Origin: Eggerthellaceae bacterium UBA3686
GTDB taxonomy: Bacteria > Actinomycetota > Coriobacteriia > Coriobacteriales > Eggerthellaceae
Length of the DNA: 54,863 nucleotides
Assembly (NCBI GenBank): GCA_002371495.1
Contig: DFIX01000037.1
Span: 1-54,863 of the forward strand
Direction: 5' to 3'
Of the stretch, positions 8,444 to 17,056 are shown piece after piece. Below the pieces are notes generated by a model. That model was given only the letters and a program-made list of their open reading frames with translations. It was not told the origin of the DNA and ran no database searches. A program made the translations under genes and the position numbers. Positions within the stretch are counted from its first letter, which is position 1; every line of letters starts with the position of its first letter.

Positions 8444-9898
8444 TTACGCCTTGTTGCGCTTCAGGTCGTAGTCGATGTAGTTGATGTGCGTCTCCAGATA
8501 CTCCTCGAGACCGCGCTCGCCGTCCTCGCCGCCGATGCCCGAACCACGGACACCCTGATGGAAGCCCTGGAAGGCTTCGAAGTGCTCGCGGTTGACGTAG
8601 GTCTCGCCGAACTTGATCTCGTTCATGGCGCGCATGACGGTATCGTAGTCGGTCGTGAAGATCGAGCTGGTCAGACCGAATTCGCAGTCGTTTGCCATCT
8701 CGATGGCCTCGTCGAGGGTCTCGAACGTGGTGATGGGAAGCACCGGCCCGAAGATCTCTTCGACCATGACGCGGCTCTTGTGCTGAACGCCCGTGATGAC
8801 AGTCGGCTCGAAGAAGTAGCCCTTGCCATCGACCGTGACCGCATTGCCGCCACACTCGATGGTCGCGCCCTCGTCGATGGCGCTCTGAACGAGCTCGGCT
8901 ACGTGTTCTTGCTGAGCCTTGTTGACCATGGGGCCCATGTCGAACGTGCCGCCGAGGCCGGGACCGTAGGTGACCTGCTTCATGCGCTCGATGATCTTCT
9001 TGGTGAACTCCTCGGCGATACCCTTCTGCACGTACACGCGCTCGGCGGCGTTGCAAACCTGGCCAGAATTGTAGATGCGCGAATTCAGCACATGCTCGAC
9101 CGTCTCATCGAGCTTGCAATCGTTCATGACGATGACCGGAGCCTTGCCGCCGAGCTCGAGCGACACCTTGGTGACGTTATCGGCAGCGGCCTTCATGATT
9201 TTCTTGCCCACGGCGGTCGAGCCGGTGACGGTAACGATGCCGAGCTTGGGGTTGGAAGCCAATGCCGCACCCGCCACGGCACCCGAGCCGGTGATGATGT
9301 TGATTACGCCCTTGGGCAGGCTCGACTTTTCAACCAGCTTGGCAAACTCATAAGCGCCGTTCGGGCAGTCCGACGATGCCTTCAGCACGACGGTGCAGCC
9401 GGCGATCAGCGCCGGAGCGACCTTGCGGCCGATAAGGAACAGCGGGAAGTTCCACGGCATAATCTGGCCGGCGACGCCGATGGGCATCTTGTACAGCAAG
9501 ATGTTCTCGTTCGGACGGTCGGACTCGATGATCTCGCCCTTGATGTGGCGGGCCATCGCGGCGAAGTACTGCAGATACGCAGCCAGCCAGCCAGCCTCGT
9601 CGGTGGACTGCGCCAAGGGTTTGCCCATCTCCTCGGTGGTGGCACGAGCCAGCACGTCCTGGTTTTCCTTAACGAGCTCGACGAGCTCCATCAGGTAACC
9701 GGCACGCTCGATGGCCGGAACCTTCTCCCAAGATTTCTGCGCTTCGAAGGCAGCATCAACGGCGGCGGCAACATCTTCCTCAGTTGCCATCGGGAACAAC
9801 GAGATGACCTCTTCGGTAGCGGGATTGATGTTTTCCCGCATCTCGCGATCGCCGTTGTCGAGGAACTCGCCGTTGATGAAAAGTTGCACTTCCTTCAT
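8444..9898 (-). CDS. aldA: NAD(P)-dependent aldehyde dehydrogenase, AldA-like
   Basis: Oxidises a small aldehyde to the acid with NAD(P). The 484-residue product has the full family signature: MPWNFPLFLIGRK, the cofactor loop TGSTAVGKKI, Glu248 in SLELGGKAP and the nucleophile Cys282 in NSGQVCNAAERVYVQ. Glu and Cys are 34 residues apart as usual. The Cys loop and the C-terminus (GSGIGGEDGERGLEEYLETH) closely resemble E. coli AldA, which acts on lactaldehyde and glycolaldehyde, so that substrate class is the best guess. The start has a good AGGAGG site. A -10-like TACAAT (minus, 9983-9988) lies upstream. It is a single-gene unit ending in a terminator. Confidence 0.92.
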   Translation of the reverse strand: MKEVQLFINGEFLDNGDREMRENINPATEEVISLFPMATEEDVAAAVDAAFEAQKSWEKVPAIERAGYLMELVELVKENQDVLARATTEEMGKPLAQSTDEAGWLAAYLQYFAAMARHIKGEIIESDRPNENILLYKMPIGVAGQIMPWNFPLFLIGRKVAPALIAGCTVVLKASSDCPNGAYEFAKLVEKSSLPKGVINIITGSGAVAGAALASNPKLGIVTVTGSTAVGKKIMKAAADNVTKVSLELGGKAPVIVMNDCKLDETVEHVLNSRIYNSGQVCNAAERVYVQKGIAEEFTKKIIERMKQVTYGPGLGGTFDMGPMVNKAQQEHVAELVQSAIDEGATIECGGNAVTVDGKGYFFEPTVITGVQHKSRVMVEEIFGPVLPITTFETLDEAIEMANDCEFGLTSSIFTTDYDTVMRAMNEIKFGETYVNREHFEAFQGFHQGVRGSGIGGEDGERGLEEYLETHINYIDYDLKRNKA

Positions 9899-10141
9899 AC
9901 ATAACCTCCTAGACAGAACAACTGGGGTTTTGCCCCCGCTTATAGAGTCAACCGAACTCGCATGCTCGTTCGATCTAATGCCATTGTAGTCCTATTTTTA
10001 TGATGGGTGCCCTCAATTCGAAGACAGGACCAATCATTTCTTAAACGGAATAAACCAAAATCGGACTAAAGCCCTATATGGCAGGAGGCCGCCGCAGCAG
10101 CCTCCCTTGACAAGCTTTGCTATGCCCGAGCAAGCCGCTTT

Positions 10142-10555
10142 CTATTCGCGCACGGCGTAGGTCACGTTAGCGCGCGTGCCCTCGCGGGCGGGAAGCTCGA
10201 ACAGGTGGTAGTGAAGGTCGAGGCAGCGCTTGACCTCCTGGCAGTACGCACCCTCGGGGTCGTCTTCGTCGCCCCAGGCAAGCGCTTTGGTCGGGCAATC
10301 CATCACGCAATACTGCGGATTGCCTTCGGCAACGTTTTCGGCGCAGAAGGTGCAGCTCTTCTGATAAATCGGCTGCCAGCCCATGCGAAGGTTGGGATAC
10401 GTCCCCTGCGGACGGTCGATGCCCGCGCCCGAGCCGTTCGTGCGTACGGTGATACGGTAATCGTCGTCGTCTAGACCGTTACCGACCTTGCAAGCCATGG
10501 CGCACGTCCAGCACCCGACGCAGCGCTGGAGGTCGACCAACATTTTCTTAGCCAT
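10142..10555 (-). CDS. P1 ferredoxin subunit, two [4Fe-4S] clusters
   Basis: Electron-transfer partner of the molybdopterin enzyme encoded just upstream. The 137 residues contain CVGCWTCAMAC near the N-terminus and CTFC plus CVMDCP further on, eight cysteines and thus two [4Fe-4S] clusters, against four in DmsB or NrfC. There is no signal peptide. The start at 10555 is preferred to an ATG four codons upstream because GGAG lies 6 nt before it. A REP hairpin separates it from the catalytic gene. A weak hairpin at about 10083-10106 may end the transcript. Confidence 0.88.
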   Translation of the reverse strand: MAKKMLVDLQRCVGCWTCAMACKVGNGLDDDDYRITVRTNGSGAGIDRPQGTYPNLRMGWQPIYQKSCTFCAENVAEGNPQYCVMDCPTKALAWGDEDDPEGAYCQEVKRCLDLHYHLFELPAREGTRANVTYAVRE

Positions 10556-10578
10556 ACATCGCTCCATTCTCGTGTGGC

Positions 10579-10615
10579 AAATGTGTAAAAAGGGTCAGAC
10601 CCCTTTTACACATTT
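10579..10615. repeat. REP-type hairpin between P1 catalytic and ferredoxin genes
   Basis: Palindrome with outer arms AAATGTGT/ACACATTT, inner arms AAAAAGGG/CCCCTTTT and loop TCAGA. It begins next to the stop codon of the catalytic gene (10616-10618). The core GGGTCAGACCC is shared with the hairpins at 27952, 38197 and 49398. It may act as a partial terminator or as a 3' mRNA-stabilising structure. Confidence 0.8.
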
Positions 10616-13006
10616 TTATGCGTCCTCGTACTTGCGGATGTTGCAGACCGAATCCCAGTAGCAGTCGGTCGAACCGATCTCGGTGGCCATGAACTCGACC
10701 CACGAGTTGCCGATGTGCCCACCTGCTAGCCAGTCGTTCCACCACTTATCCTCGACGGCGGTCGTCGAATCCAGGTTGGGGCACTGATGCACCATCTCGG
10801 CGTACGTGCCCTCCTCGAAGTGACTGCGACGCCAACCGAACCACACGTGAACGGTACCGGCGGGCACGCACTCGTCGATCTCGAGACGCGTGACCACATG
10901 GCCGCGGGCGTTGTACACCTCGACCTTATCGCCGAACTTAAGTCCCAATTCGCGCGCGTCCTTGGGATTGATGCGCGTAGAAGGCGTCTCGCCTGAAAGC
11001 TCGACGGTGATGGGATCGTCGGTAAACGATGACTGCATGAAGAAACGCTGACGTCCCGTGAACAGCTGGAAGGGATGCTCGGGGTCTTTGCCCAAGTAGT
11101 TGGGTTCGATGGGATGCGGAATGGCCAAGTCGAAGTCTTTCAGGCGCTCGGCGTAAATCTCGAAACGGCCCGTTTCGTTCGGTAAGACCTCGTTGGGGTT
11201 CATCCACGGATTCCAAGGGAACTCGGGCACGGCCGCGCGGATGATCTTCTCTTCCTTCAGACGCGCATACGTGACCTTGGGCTGAATGTTGGCAACGAGC
11301 GGATAATCGGTGTCGAGGCGCACGTCGAGCCATTCGGGACCGGTCTTGTCGAAGTACTCGCCGATGCCCACGCGCTTTGCCAACTCCGAGAAGTAGAACA
11401 CTGGGTCGCGCGGATCGCACCCCTCGGGCGGCTCGATTGCCGGTTCCTGCAGCACCAGGTGGTTGTAGCAGGCGCCGGTTATAAGGTCCTCGCGTTCGAA
11501 CGGCATGCAGTCGGGCAGCACGTAGTCCGAAATCTCGCCCGTATCGGTCATCCAGATGTCGTAGTCGACGACGAGCTCCATCTGGGCTACGATGTCGAGC
11601 CAGCGCTGGCGGTCGGGCTGCTGATGCACCGGGTTGCCGCCGGCGACGAGCAGCGCGCGATACGGGCTGTTGGGCGCTTCGGCCTCGGCGAACCAGTGCG
11701 CCATGCGCACCGGGTTGGACTTGACGGATTCAAGCGTCTTGCCGTCGGGCAACACGATAGCCTGGTCGTTGAAGTTCAGCGGGAAACCCTGCAGCTGCAA
11801 GCCCTCGATGACGCCCGCGCCCGGGCGCCCGAACTTGCCGGTAATGATGCCCAGCAGATGCTGCAGGCGATACGTCTCGTTCGTGTTGTGGTAACGCAGG
11901 CCGTAACCGCTGCAGATGAAGGCCTTGTCGGTCGTAGCCCAGTCGGTCGCGAGTTTCTGAATGAGGTAAACCGGGATGCCGGTCTTCTCGGACACGGCAT
12001 CGAGCGGATACTCGGCCGCCTTGTCGACGAGCTTCTGGAACGCGGGCACCATGCCGACGCCCTCCCACTCGAAGTGGCCGGTAAGGGCAAGGTTCTCGCT
12101 CGGCAGCTCGCCGCCCTTGGGAGCGACGGCCATGAACTCGCTCGCATCCTGGTCGAACACTATGAAGTTGCCGTCATCGTCGCGGGCCAGCATGCCGTCG
12201 TCGTCGCGCACCATGTAAGCGGCGATGGATCGCCGGGTCAGGTACGGCAAGTCAGCCATGTCGTTCTGGATGATGAAGTTGATCATGCCCATGGCCAAAT
12301 CGCCATCGGTCGAGGGCTTGATGCCGTAGAACTCGTCGGCGAAACCAGCCGTGCCGTCGAAGATGAGTCCGATGTCGACGATTCTGGCGCCATGCTCGCG
12401 CGCCTTCACCAGGTGCTGCGCGAAACGCATCTGGTTCTCGATGGGATTGCATCCCCAAATGTAGACGAGGTCGGTCTCGTCAAGCACGCGCGGGTCGATG
12501 AGCACATGCGCAGCGGTGGACCCCACGCTGTAATACTCGGTGTAGAACGGGCCGTTATCCAGGCCAATCGACTCCATCGGGCAGGTGAGCCCCAGCACGT
12601 TGCCGAAACGCTCGGGCATGAGCGCTTCCAGGCTGTACGCAGGCGGCACGCCCGCACGCAGGTTCCACATGGTGATGGCGGCGGGCCCGTCCTCGGCGAT
12701 GATCTTGTTCATCTTTTCGGCGATCTCGTCAAGGGCCTGATCCCAACTGATCTCTTCCCACTTGCCCTCGCCGCGCTCGCCGACGCGCTTCAGGGGCTTC
12801 TTCAGGCGCTTGGGGTCGTACGGCTGGCGACACGACAGGCAGCCCTTCTGGCAAATGTGCGCGTCTGCCGCTTCGGGACCTTGGTAGTCGGCCTTTTCCA
12901 TACGCACGATCTTGCCATCCTTGACGATGGTCTTCAGCGCGCAATAGTCATGGTCGCCCCACCCGGGACACGCGGTGTAGACGAAAGACTCGCCTTCCTT
13001 CAACAT
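10616..13006 (-). CDS. P1 molybdopterin oxidoreductase catalytic subunit (DMSO reductase family)
   Basis: A 796-residue bis-molybdopterin enzyme without Tat signal, so probably cytoplasmic. The N-terminal cluster motif is C13-x4-D18-x3-C22-x29-C52: an Asp stands where the second cysteine is expected. Family blocks follow: VGERGEGKWEEISWDQA, a WGCNPIENQMRFAQ nucleotide-binding stretch, AGGNPVHQQPDR, DYVLPDCMPFEREDL, and the C-terminal molydopterin-binding part with GRQRFFMQS and INPKDARELGLKFGD. Asp150 (GLDNGP) lies where the Mo ligand is usually found. It is most like P4 and P6 in this window. The start at 13006 has GGGAGG 8 nt upstream. Its substrate is unknown; catechol dehydroxylases and pyrogallol transhydroxylase are relatives with similar two-gene organisation (family knowledge). 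Confidence 0.9.
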   Translation of the reverse strand: MLKEGESFVYTACPGWGDHDYCALKTIVKDGKIVRMEKADYQGPEAADAHICQKGCLSCRQPYDPKRLKKPLKRVGERGEGKWEEISWDQALDEIAEKMNKIIAEDGPAAITMWNLRAGVPPAYSLEALMPERFGNVLGLTCPMESIGLDNGPFYTEYYSVGSTAAHVLIDPRVLDETDLVYIWGCNPIENQMRFAQHLVKAREHGARIVDIGLIFDGTAGFADEFYGIKPSTDGDLAMGMINFIIQNDMADLPYLTRRSIAAYMVRDDDGMLARDDDGNFIVFDQDASEFMAVAPKGGELPSENLALTGHFEWEGVGMVPAFQKLVDKAAEYPLDAVSEKTGIPVYLIQKLATDWATTDKAFICSGYGLRYHNTNETYRLQHLLGIITGKFGRPGAGVIEGLQLQGFPLNFNDQAIVLPDGKTLESVKSNPVRMAHWFAEAEAPNSPYRALLVAGGNPVHQQPDRQRWLDIVAQMELVVDYDIWMTDTGEISDYVLPDCMPFEREDLITGACYNHLVLQEPAIEPPEGCDPRDPVFYFSELAKRVGIGEYFDKTGPEWLDVRLDTDYPLVANIQPKVTYARLKEEKIIRAAVPEFPWNPWMNPNEVLPNETGRFEIYAERLKDFDLAIPHPIEPNYLGKDPEHPFQLFTGRQRFFMQSSFTDDPITVELSGETPSTRINPKDARELGLKFGDKVEVYNARGHVVTRLEIDECVPAGTVHVWFGWRRSHFEEGTYAEMVHQCPNLDSTTAVEDKWWNDWLAGGHIGNSWVEFMATEIGSTDCYWDSVCNIRKYEDA

Positions 13007-13135
13007 ACGCTTTCCTCCCTTGCACTCGTCTTCCAAACGTGGCGCACGATATGCGCGCAACACGCCCTTGCGCAAGGATGCGCTGGCCGAACACCCCAAC
13101 ACTCACGCCTCCTCGCGCAAGGTTCTCCTGGTTAG

Positions 13136-13192
13136 ATTGTAGGCTTTCAAACAACTTTGAGCCATCAACCTTTGCCTGCTTAATTAAGCAAC
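13136..13192 (-). promoter_or_regulatory. P1 promoter with 17-bp palindromic operator
   Basis: On the minus strand the site GTTGCTTAATTAAGCAG (13192-13176) is followed 35 nt later by the -10 box TACAAT (13141-13136). No good -35 box exists (TGGCTC), which suggests activator dependence. Site and spacing match the promoters at 30483, 33760, 35647 and 38834. A second half-type element (ATATAAGCAACT) lies just upstream. Confidence 0.7.
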
Positions 13193-13282
13193 TATTAGTT
13201 GCTTATATTCAGAAGCGCTCGAAATCGTGAAGCGCCGTTCTCATGCAGGAATCGGTGACATAGGGAGGTTATTCGCATGTAT

Positions 13283-14395
13283 TTAGAAAGCCATGTCGTT
13301 ACATGCCTTGGTCATCATTTGCACGTTTTCGAGTTTCGCATTGACGGGAATATCGCAGCCCGAGCACAAGATAAAGCCCCGAGGACCGATGTCGCGGATA
13401 AGCGATATGCAATAGTCATAAGTCTTTTCGGGCGTGCCGAAGGCAAGTAGCTCCGCCGGTACATCACCCATAATGCAGATGCGATCACCAACGACCTGCT
13501 TGGCAAGACGAATGTCGGTCTTTCCATCAAGGCACATGATCAATTTCTTTGCCGGGAACTGAAGAAAATGCTCAAGGCCTTTATCCCAGCATGAATCGAG
13601 ATGCGTTAGGGGAACGACATCGTACTGGATGCACAAATCAACAAGGTCAGCAAAATAGGGCCAGGCAAACGTATCGAACATCTCTGGATTCAGGATGCTC
13701 GGACCCCCGCGCCAACCTCCTACCCATACCCCGAAGGGCCGCGTCTCGGGATTGGCGAAACGAGCCTCGTAACGGCCGAGATTATATTCGTGCACCTTTG
13801 CGAAAACCTCTAGCAGCTTGTCGGGTATCTCCATGATGTCATCCATCAGAAAAGCCTCGAGTGAACGTCCTCCACAGAGCATTTCGAACGGGGTGAGCAG
13901 GGATCCGTCCTTAACAGTGGGGTAACCCGCCTGCTCAAAACGCTCTATGGCCGTCTTCCCGTAGGCCGCGAATGGCGCCAACTTTTTCAGAGGATCGCCC
14001 AGCTTGGTCTTCATGAATTCCTGATACCACGGCTCAAAGCCACCCTCGAGAATAATGTCGTAATCCTCTTGTTGAATCAGTTCCGCTTCGGCTACTTGCC
14101 AAAGCTCGTCATCGGGCAAGTCTTCACCAGGAACCTTGATGTTCGAAAGCCAAATGACGGGCAACCCAAATGGTATTGAAGTCGGAGCCTGGATGCCATC
14201 AACGCCTCCCATTAGGTCGGCGCATTTGATATTGCAATCCACGTTGATAACGGGATCAGAAATAAAATCGCTGATCGAAGTATTCGTGAAAGTAGCTGCG
14301 ACCGCAGCCGCACCAGAAACATGGGGCGTCTTGTCAACAGGTTCGAGATTGATCGCCGACTTGATTCGATCCCAACGTTCTTCGAGAATGCTCAT
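13283..14395 (-). CDS. UroD-fold (MtaA/O-demethylase-type) methyltransferase
   Basis: A 370-residue member of the uroporphyrinogen-decarboxylase superfamily branch that moves methyl groups to or from a corrinoid protein. Visible family features are the C-terminal ILCSGCDIPVNAKLENV block and, about 80 residues earlier, THLDSCWD, which together could supply His/Cys zinc ligands as in MtaA and MtbA (inference). It lacks the N-terminal arginines of true UroD. The start at 14395 is set by AAAGGA 8 nt upstream. It is the last gene of a six-gene minus-strand unit headed by P2, which suggests that methyl or methoxy removal accompanies the P2 reaction. No corrinoid protein is encoded in the window, so the methyl acceptor is not identified. 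Confidence 0.78.
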   Translation of the reverse strand: MSILEERWDRIKSAINLEPVDKTPHVSGAAAVAATFTNTSISDFISDPVINVDCNIKCADLMGGVDGIQAPTSIPFGLPVIWLSNIKVPGEDLPDDELWQVAEAELIQQEDYDIILEGGFEPWYQEFMKTKLGDPLKKLAPFAAYGKTAIERFEQAGYPTVKDGSLLTPFEMLCGGRSLEAFLMDDIMEIPDKLLEVFAKVHEYNLGRYEARFANPETRPFGVWVGGWRGGPSILNPEMFDTFAWPYFADLVDLCIQYDVVPLTHLDSCWDKGLEHFLQFPAKKLIMCLDGKTDIRLAKQVVGDRICIMGDVPAELLAFGTPEKTYDYCISLIRDIGPRGFILCSGCDIPVNAKLENVQMMTKACNDMAF

Positions 14396-14512
14396 TTGAA
14401 CAATCCTTTCAACAGAGTTCGTGATGTTGTGTTCTCGCAAAAGATAGTGAGCTTGCGCTGCCAAGCGAACGCGTCAAAACGCATTCACCCGCCCGCCGAA
14501 CCGCTTTCCGCG

Positions 14513-14716
14513 CTAACGGGTGCGTTGCGCGGCACGCATGAGCACGTTGTTGCCAACCTCAGACAGATGGCAGATGAAGACAAGCTTGCCTTCGTAGAGC
14601 TTCGGGGTCTTCTCGCCGCACAGGGGCCCATTGCATCCTCGGCATGTGCACTCCTCTAAGGATGCACCGTCGAGGTCGTCTACGGTAATGTTTACGTTCG
14701 CCAGAGTATCCTGCAT
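14513..14716 (-). CDS. Small Cys-rich protein, unknown
   Basis: A 67-residue protein with four clustered cysteines (CTCRGCNGPLC) and one more in VFICHL, followed by a helical tail. The spacing could bind zinc or iron. No family is recognised. The start at 14716 is chosen for the AGG upstream and because homologous content begins there. It lies between an MFS carrier and a UroD-type methyltransferase in the same orientation, so it is probably a component of that pathway. Confidence 0.55.
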   Translation of the reverse strand: MQDTLANVNITVDDLDGASLEECTCRGCNGPLCGEKTPKLYEGKLVFICHLSEVGNNVLMRAAQRTR

Positions 14717-14750
14717 AGCACCTAACCCTTCGTTTCGTCCAGCCGAATAT

Positions 14751-14783
14751 GGGATGCGGGCCCGCATCACGGGCCCGCATCCC
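14751..14783 (-). terminator. Strong GC hairpin after the MFS gene
   Basis: A perfect 14-bp stem, GGGATGCGGGCCCG paired with its complement, loop 5 nt, with no T-run. It sits between the MFS stop (14807) and the Cys-rich gene start (14716). It may stabilise the upstream message or cause partial termination. Confidence 0.5.
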
Positions 14784-14806
14784 ATCGCTGTTACAGCATC
14801 TTGGAG

Positions 14807-16135
14807 TTATGCCGCAGCAACTTCTGATTTCTTGGCACGCTTGCGCGGCATCGCAAACGCGATAACAGCCGCGATAGCCATCGTGATGCCGACGATGAGG
14901 AACGAGTTGCCCACGAATCCCGTTGCGTCGATGACCAGGCCAGCCAGCCAGGGTCCCAGATAACGGCCAACGATGTTAATCGTGCCCACAACGCCAGTAC
15001 CAGTCGCACGGATGTCGTCATCGTAATATTCGCCAGCAGCGGTCATGATAACTGTAATGACGCCCGTGCAAGCCGAGATGGTTGCAACGAAGAAGTAGCA
15101 CATCATAAGCGACGGAGCGGCAGCGTTCGACAGGTAGAAAAAGTATGCCAGAGCAAGGACGGCGTTGAGCGCCACCATGAACGACATGAGGCTCTTGCGC
15201 TCCATGCGGTCGGACAACTGACCCAAAATCAGCTCTGTGATGATGGTCAGGATACCGCCCCAGGTGATAGCCAGACTGGCCTGCGCCAAATCGAAGCCCG
15301 CTGACTGGATGGATGCCACGTAAAACTGCGTGGCCGCCATATAGCCAATTTGGTAAACGATATAGAAGATCCCAAAGTGCCAGGTGATTGGCATTTTTAG
15401 AACGCGTGCGATAGCACTCTGCGACGACTTGCCAACAGCAGAAGCGGCGCGCTCCTCTTCGATTACCGGTTCGGGAGCAGCTTGGGTTCCTTCGGGCGCA
15501 CCGTACGGAGCCAAGCCTTTCTCTTCAGGCCCTTCGCGGAACGTAACGGCGATGAACAGCGCAATGAGTGCGTAGATGCCGCCGAAAATGATGTAGGCCA
15601 TTTCCCATCCCGTACTGGCGATAATGATCGGCGCGACAACGCCCAGGATAATTGCCGAGAAATTAGCACCGGGCGTAATGAGGCTCATGCCCATACCGCG
15701 CTTGTGCGGGGCAAACCAGCGCGAAACAATCTTAGGCAGAATCGCCATCAGAAGGCCTGCCGTACCACAACCAGCAATAGACCACGTCACGATTGCGGGG
15801 ATGAGGCCGGTCGGCGCGAGCAAGCCAAACGCGATGGCACCAACCGCGGCAAGACTACAAGCCAGAACGATCATGCGCTTCGTGCCGAATTTGTCGGCCG
15901 CCATGCCCCACGCGAAGGACAAACCTGCGTAAAACACCATGTAGATCGAGGTAATAAGACCCACTTCGGCGTAAGAAACACCAAGCGTCTGCCGGATGGA
16001 TTCGAGCGAAATCGCCGGTAGGCGTTGTGCGCTCAACACGATGAACTGGGTTAAGAACCCGCCAATGCAGATGATGAACGCATAATGCCATCCGCCCTTC
16101 TTCTTGGGAGTCGACTCTTCTATCGTTTGCAGCAT
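14807..16135 (-). CDS. MFS transporter (OFA-like)
   Basis: A 442-residue, 12-helix carrier of the major facilitator superfamily. The loop 2-3 signature is GMAADKFGTKRMI, and the central cytoplasmic loop (about 205-235) is acidic and Pro-rich. The second half repeats the fold (LGQLSDRMERKSLM). It resembles oxalate/formate-type anion or small-acid carriers. The start has GAGGAGG 5 nt upstream. Its location within the P2 unit points to uptake or exchange of the P2 substrate or product; that is inference from context. Confidence 0.85.
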   Translation of the reverse strand: MLQTIEESTPKKKGGWHYAFIICIGGFLTQFIVLSAQRLPAISLESIRQTLGVSYAEVGLITSIYMVFYAGLSFAWGMAADKFGTKRMIVLACSLAAVGAIAFGLLAPTGLIPAIVTWSIAGCGTAGLLMAILPKIVSRWFAPHKRGMGMSLITPGANFSAIILGVVAPIIIASTGWEMAYIIFGGIYALIALFIAVTFREGPEEKGLAPYGAPEGTQAAPEPVIEEERAASAVGKSSQSAIARVLKMPITWHFGIFYIVYQIGYMAATQFYVASIQSAGFDLAQASLAITWGGILTIITELILGQLSDRMERKSLMSFMVALNAVLALAYFFYLSNAAAPSLMMCYFFVATISACTGVITVIMTAAGEYYDDDIRATGTGVVGTINIVGRYLGPWLAGLVIDATGFVGNSFLIVGITMAIAAVIAFAMPRKRAKKSEVAAA

Positions 16136-16168
16136 TCTTTCCTCCTCTTTCCGAGCCTGCGGCTCAAC

Positions 16169-16639
16169 CTAATTGCTGCCAGTCATAAACCTCGACGATA
16201 TCGCCGAGATGAATGCCGCGCGCTTTCGTGCGCGACTCGCCTTGCGGGCATCGTCGTTATGCGCTTTCAGGGCAAGGGCCTGCCGTTCGAAGTCTTGGCG
16301 CGCCGCCCGACCTTCATCTGCCTCGAGTTCGGCGCACGCACGAACGCACTCTTCGTCCTGGATGAGCTTCAGGGCGGCTTTCTTCTTGTCGAACGGCACG
16401 TAAATGTCAACGCCGTAGTTCTTGTCGCGACTCTGCGGTAGCGCCATGCACGCGATGGGATGGTTCATCTTCATGGTTCCGCGATCAATCCCGTACAGCT
16501 CGATGCCCGCTTCACGGAACAGATACGCCATGCCGTCGTACTGCCACAGCATCGTTATGTTTGTAAGATATGACCACGTCATCTTGTTAAACTGCTCTAG
16601 ATCCACCACTGTTGTGAACCCTGTTTTGCGTTGCACCAT
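16169..16639 (-). CDS. Hypothetical protein in the P2 unit
   Basis: A 156-residue soluble protein with no recognised domain. The first 100 residues look folded (TTVVDLEQFNKMTWSYL, then AYLFREAGIELYGIDRG, VDIYVPFDKKKAALKLI); the last 50 are highly charged and Ala/Arg-rich (coiled-coil-like). The start at 16639 follows AAGGAG. It lies 70 bp after the P2 ferredoxin and 33 bp before the MFS gene. A role as chaperone or small subunit for the P2 enzyme is possible but unsupported. Confidence 0.6.
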   Translation of the reverse strand: MVQRKTGFTTVVDLEQFNKMTWSYLTNITMLWQYDGMAYLFREAGIELYGIDRGTMKMNHPIACMALPQSRDKNYGVDIYVPFDKKKAALKLIQDEECVRACAELEADEGRAARQDFERQALALKAHNDDARKASRARKRAAFISAISSRFMTGSN

Positions 16640-16709
16640 GCTCAACTCCTTGCCTGCGACAACAAGGGCCCCGCGCGTCGGCGGGCACGGGGCCCGGGAC
16701 AACATGTTC

Positions 16710-17042
16710 CTAGGGTATGAAGCAGCTCACCTTGCCATGACCGAGCTCGGACGCGCGCTTCGCAAGCTCGTCCATCGGCAGAACCTCGATAACGTTTGCC
16801 AAGCAGTGCAGCTCGCACATCGGCTTCTTACCCTCCTGCCTGCGCTCGGAGCACAGGTCGCACAGTCGAGACGGAACGGGCACATAGTCCCACTCCCACT
16901 CGCCACCGAGCCTTTTGGGGCCGATTTGCTCAACCAAAATCCCCCACTCCTCCAGTGGCAAGTCGTGCTCCTTGCGACATGAAACCTCACAAGATCTGCA
17001 GCCCGTGCACAGGCCGTAATCGATCAGCATTCCGTATTGCAT
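16710..17042 (-). CDS. P2 ferredoxin subunit, two [4Fe-4S] clusters
   Basis: At 110 residues this is the shortest of the seven ferredoxin partners. It contains CTGCRSCEVSC and later CDLC plus CELHC, giving eight cysteines. It starts 14 bp after the P2 catalytic stop with AGGGG in front, which supports translational coupling. No signal peptide is present. It should carry electrons to or from the P2 molybdenum enzyme in the cytoplasm. Confidence 0.85.
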   Translation of the reverse strand: MQYGMLIDYGLCTGCRSCEVSCRKEHDLPLEEWGILVEQIGPKRLGGEWEWDYVPVPSRLCDLCSERRQEGKKPMCELHCLANVIEVLPMDELAKRASELGHGKVSCFIP

Positions 17043-17056
17043 TTCAGTCCCCTTCA

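Noticed and set aside
13277..13450. 58-codon plus-strand frame with a GGGAGG site, antisense to the 3' end of the UroD-type gene
   Set aside because: No family features, and it lies wholly inside a well-supported gene on the other strand.
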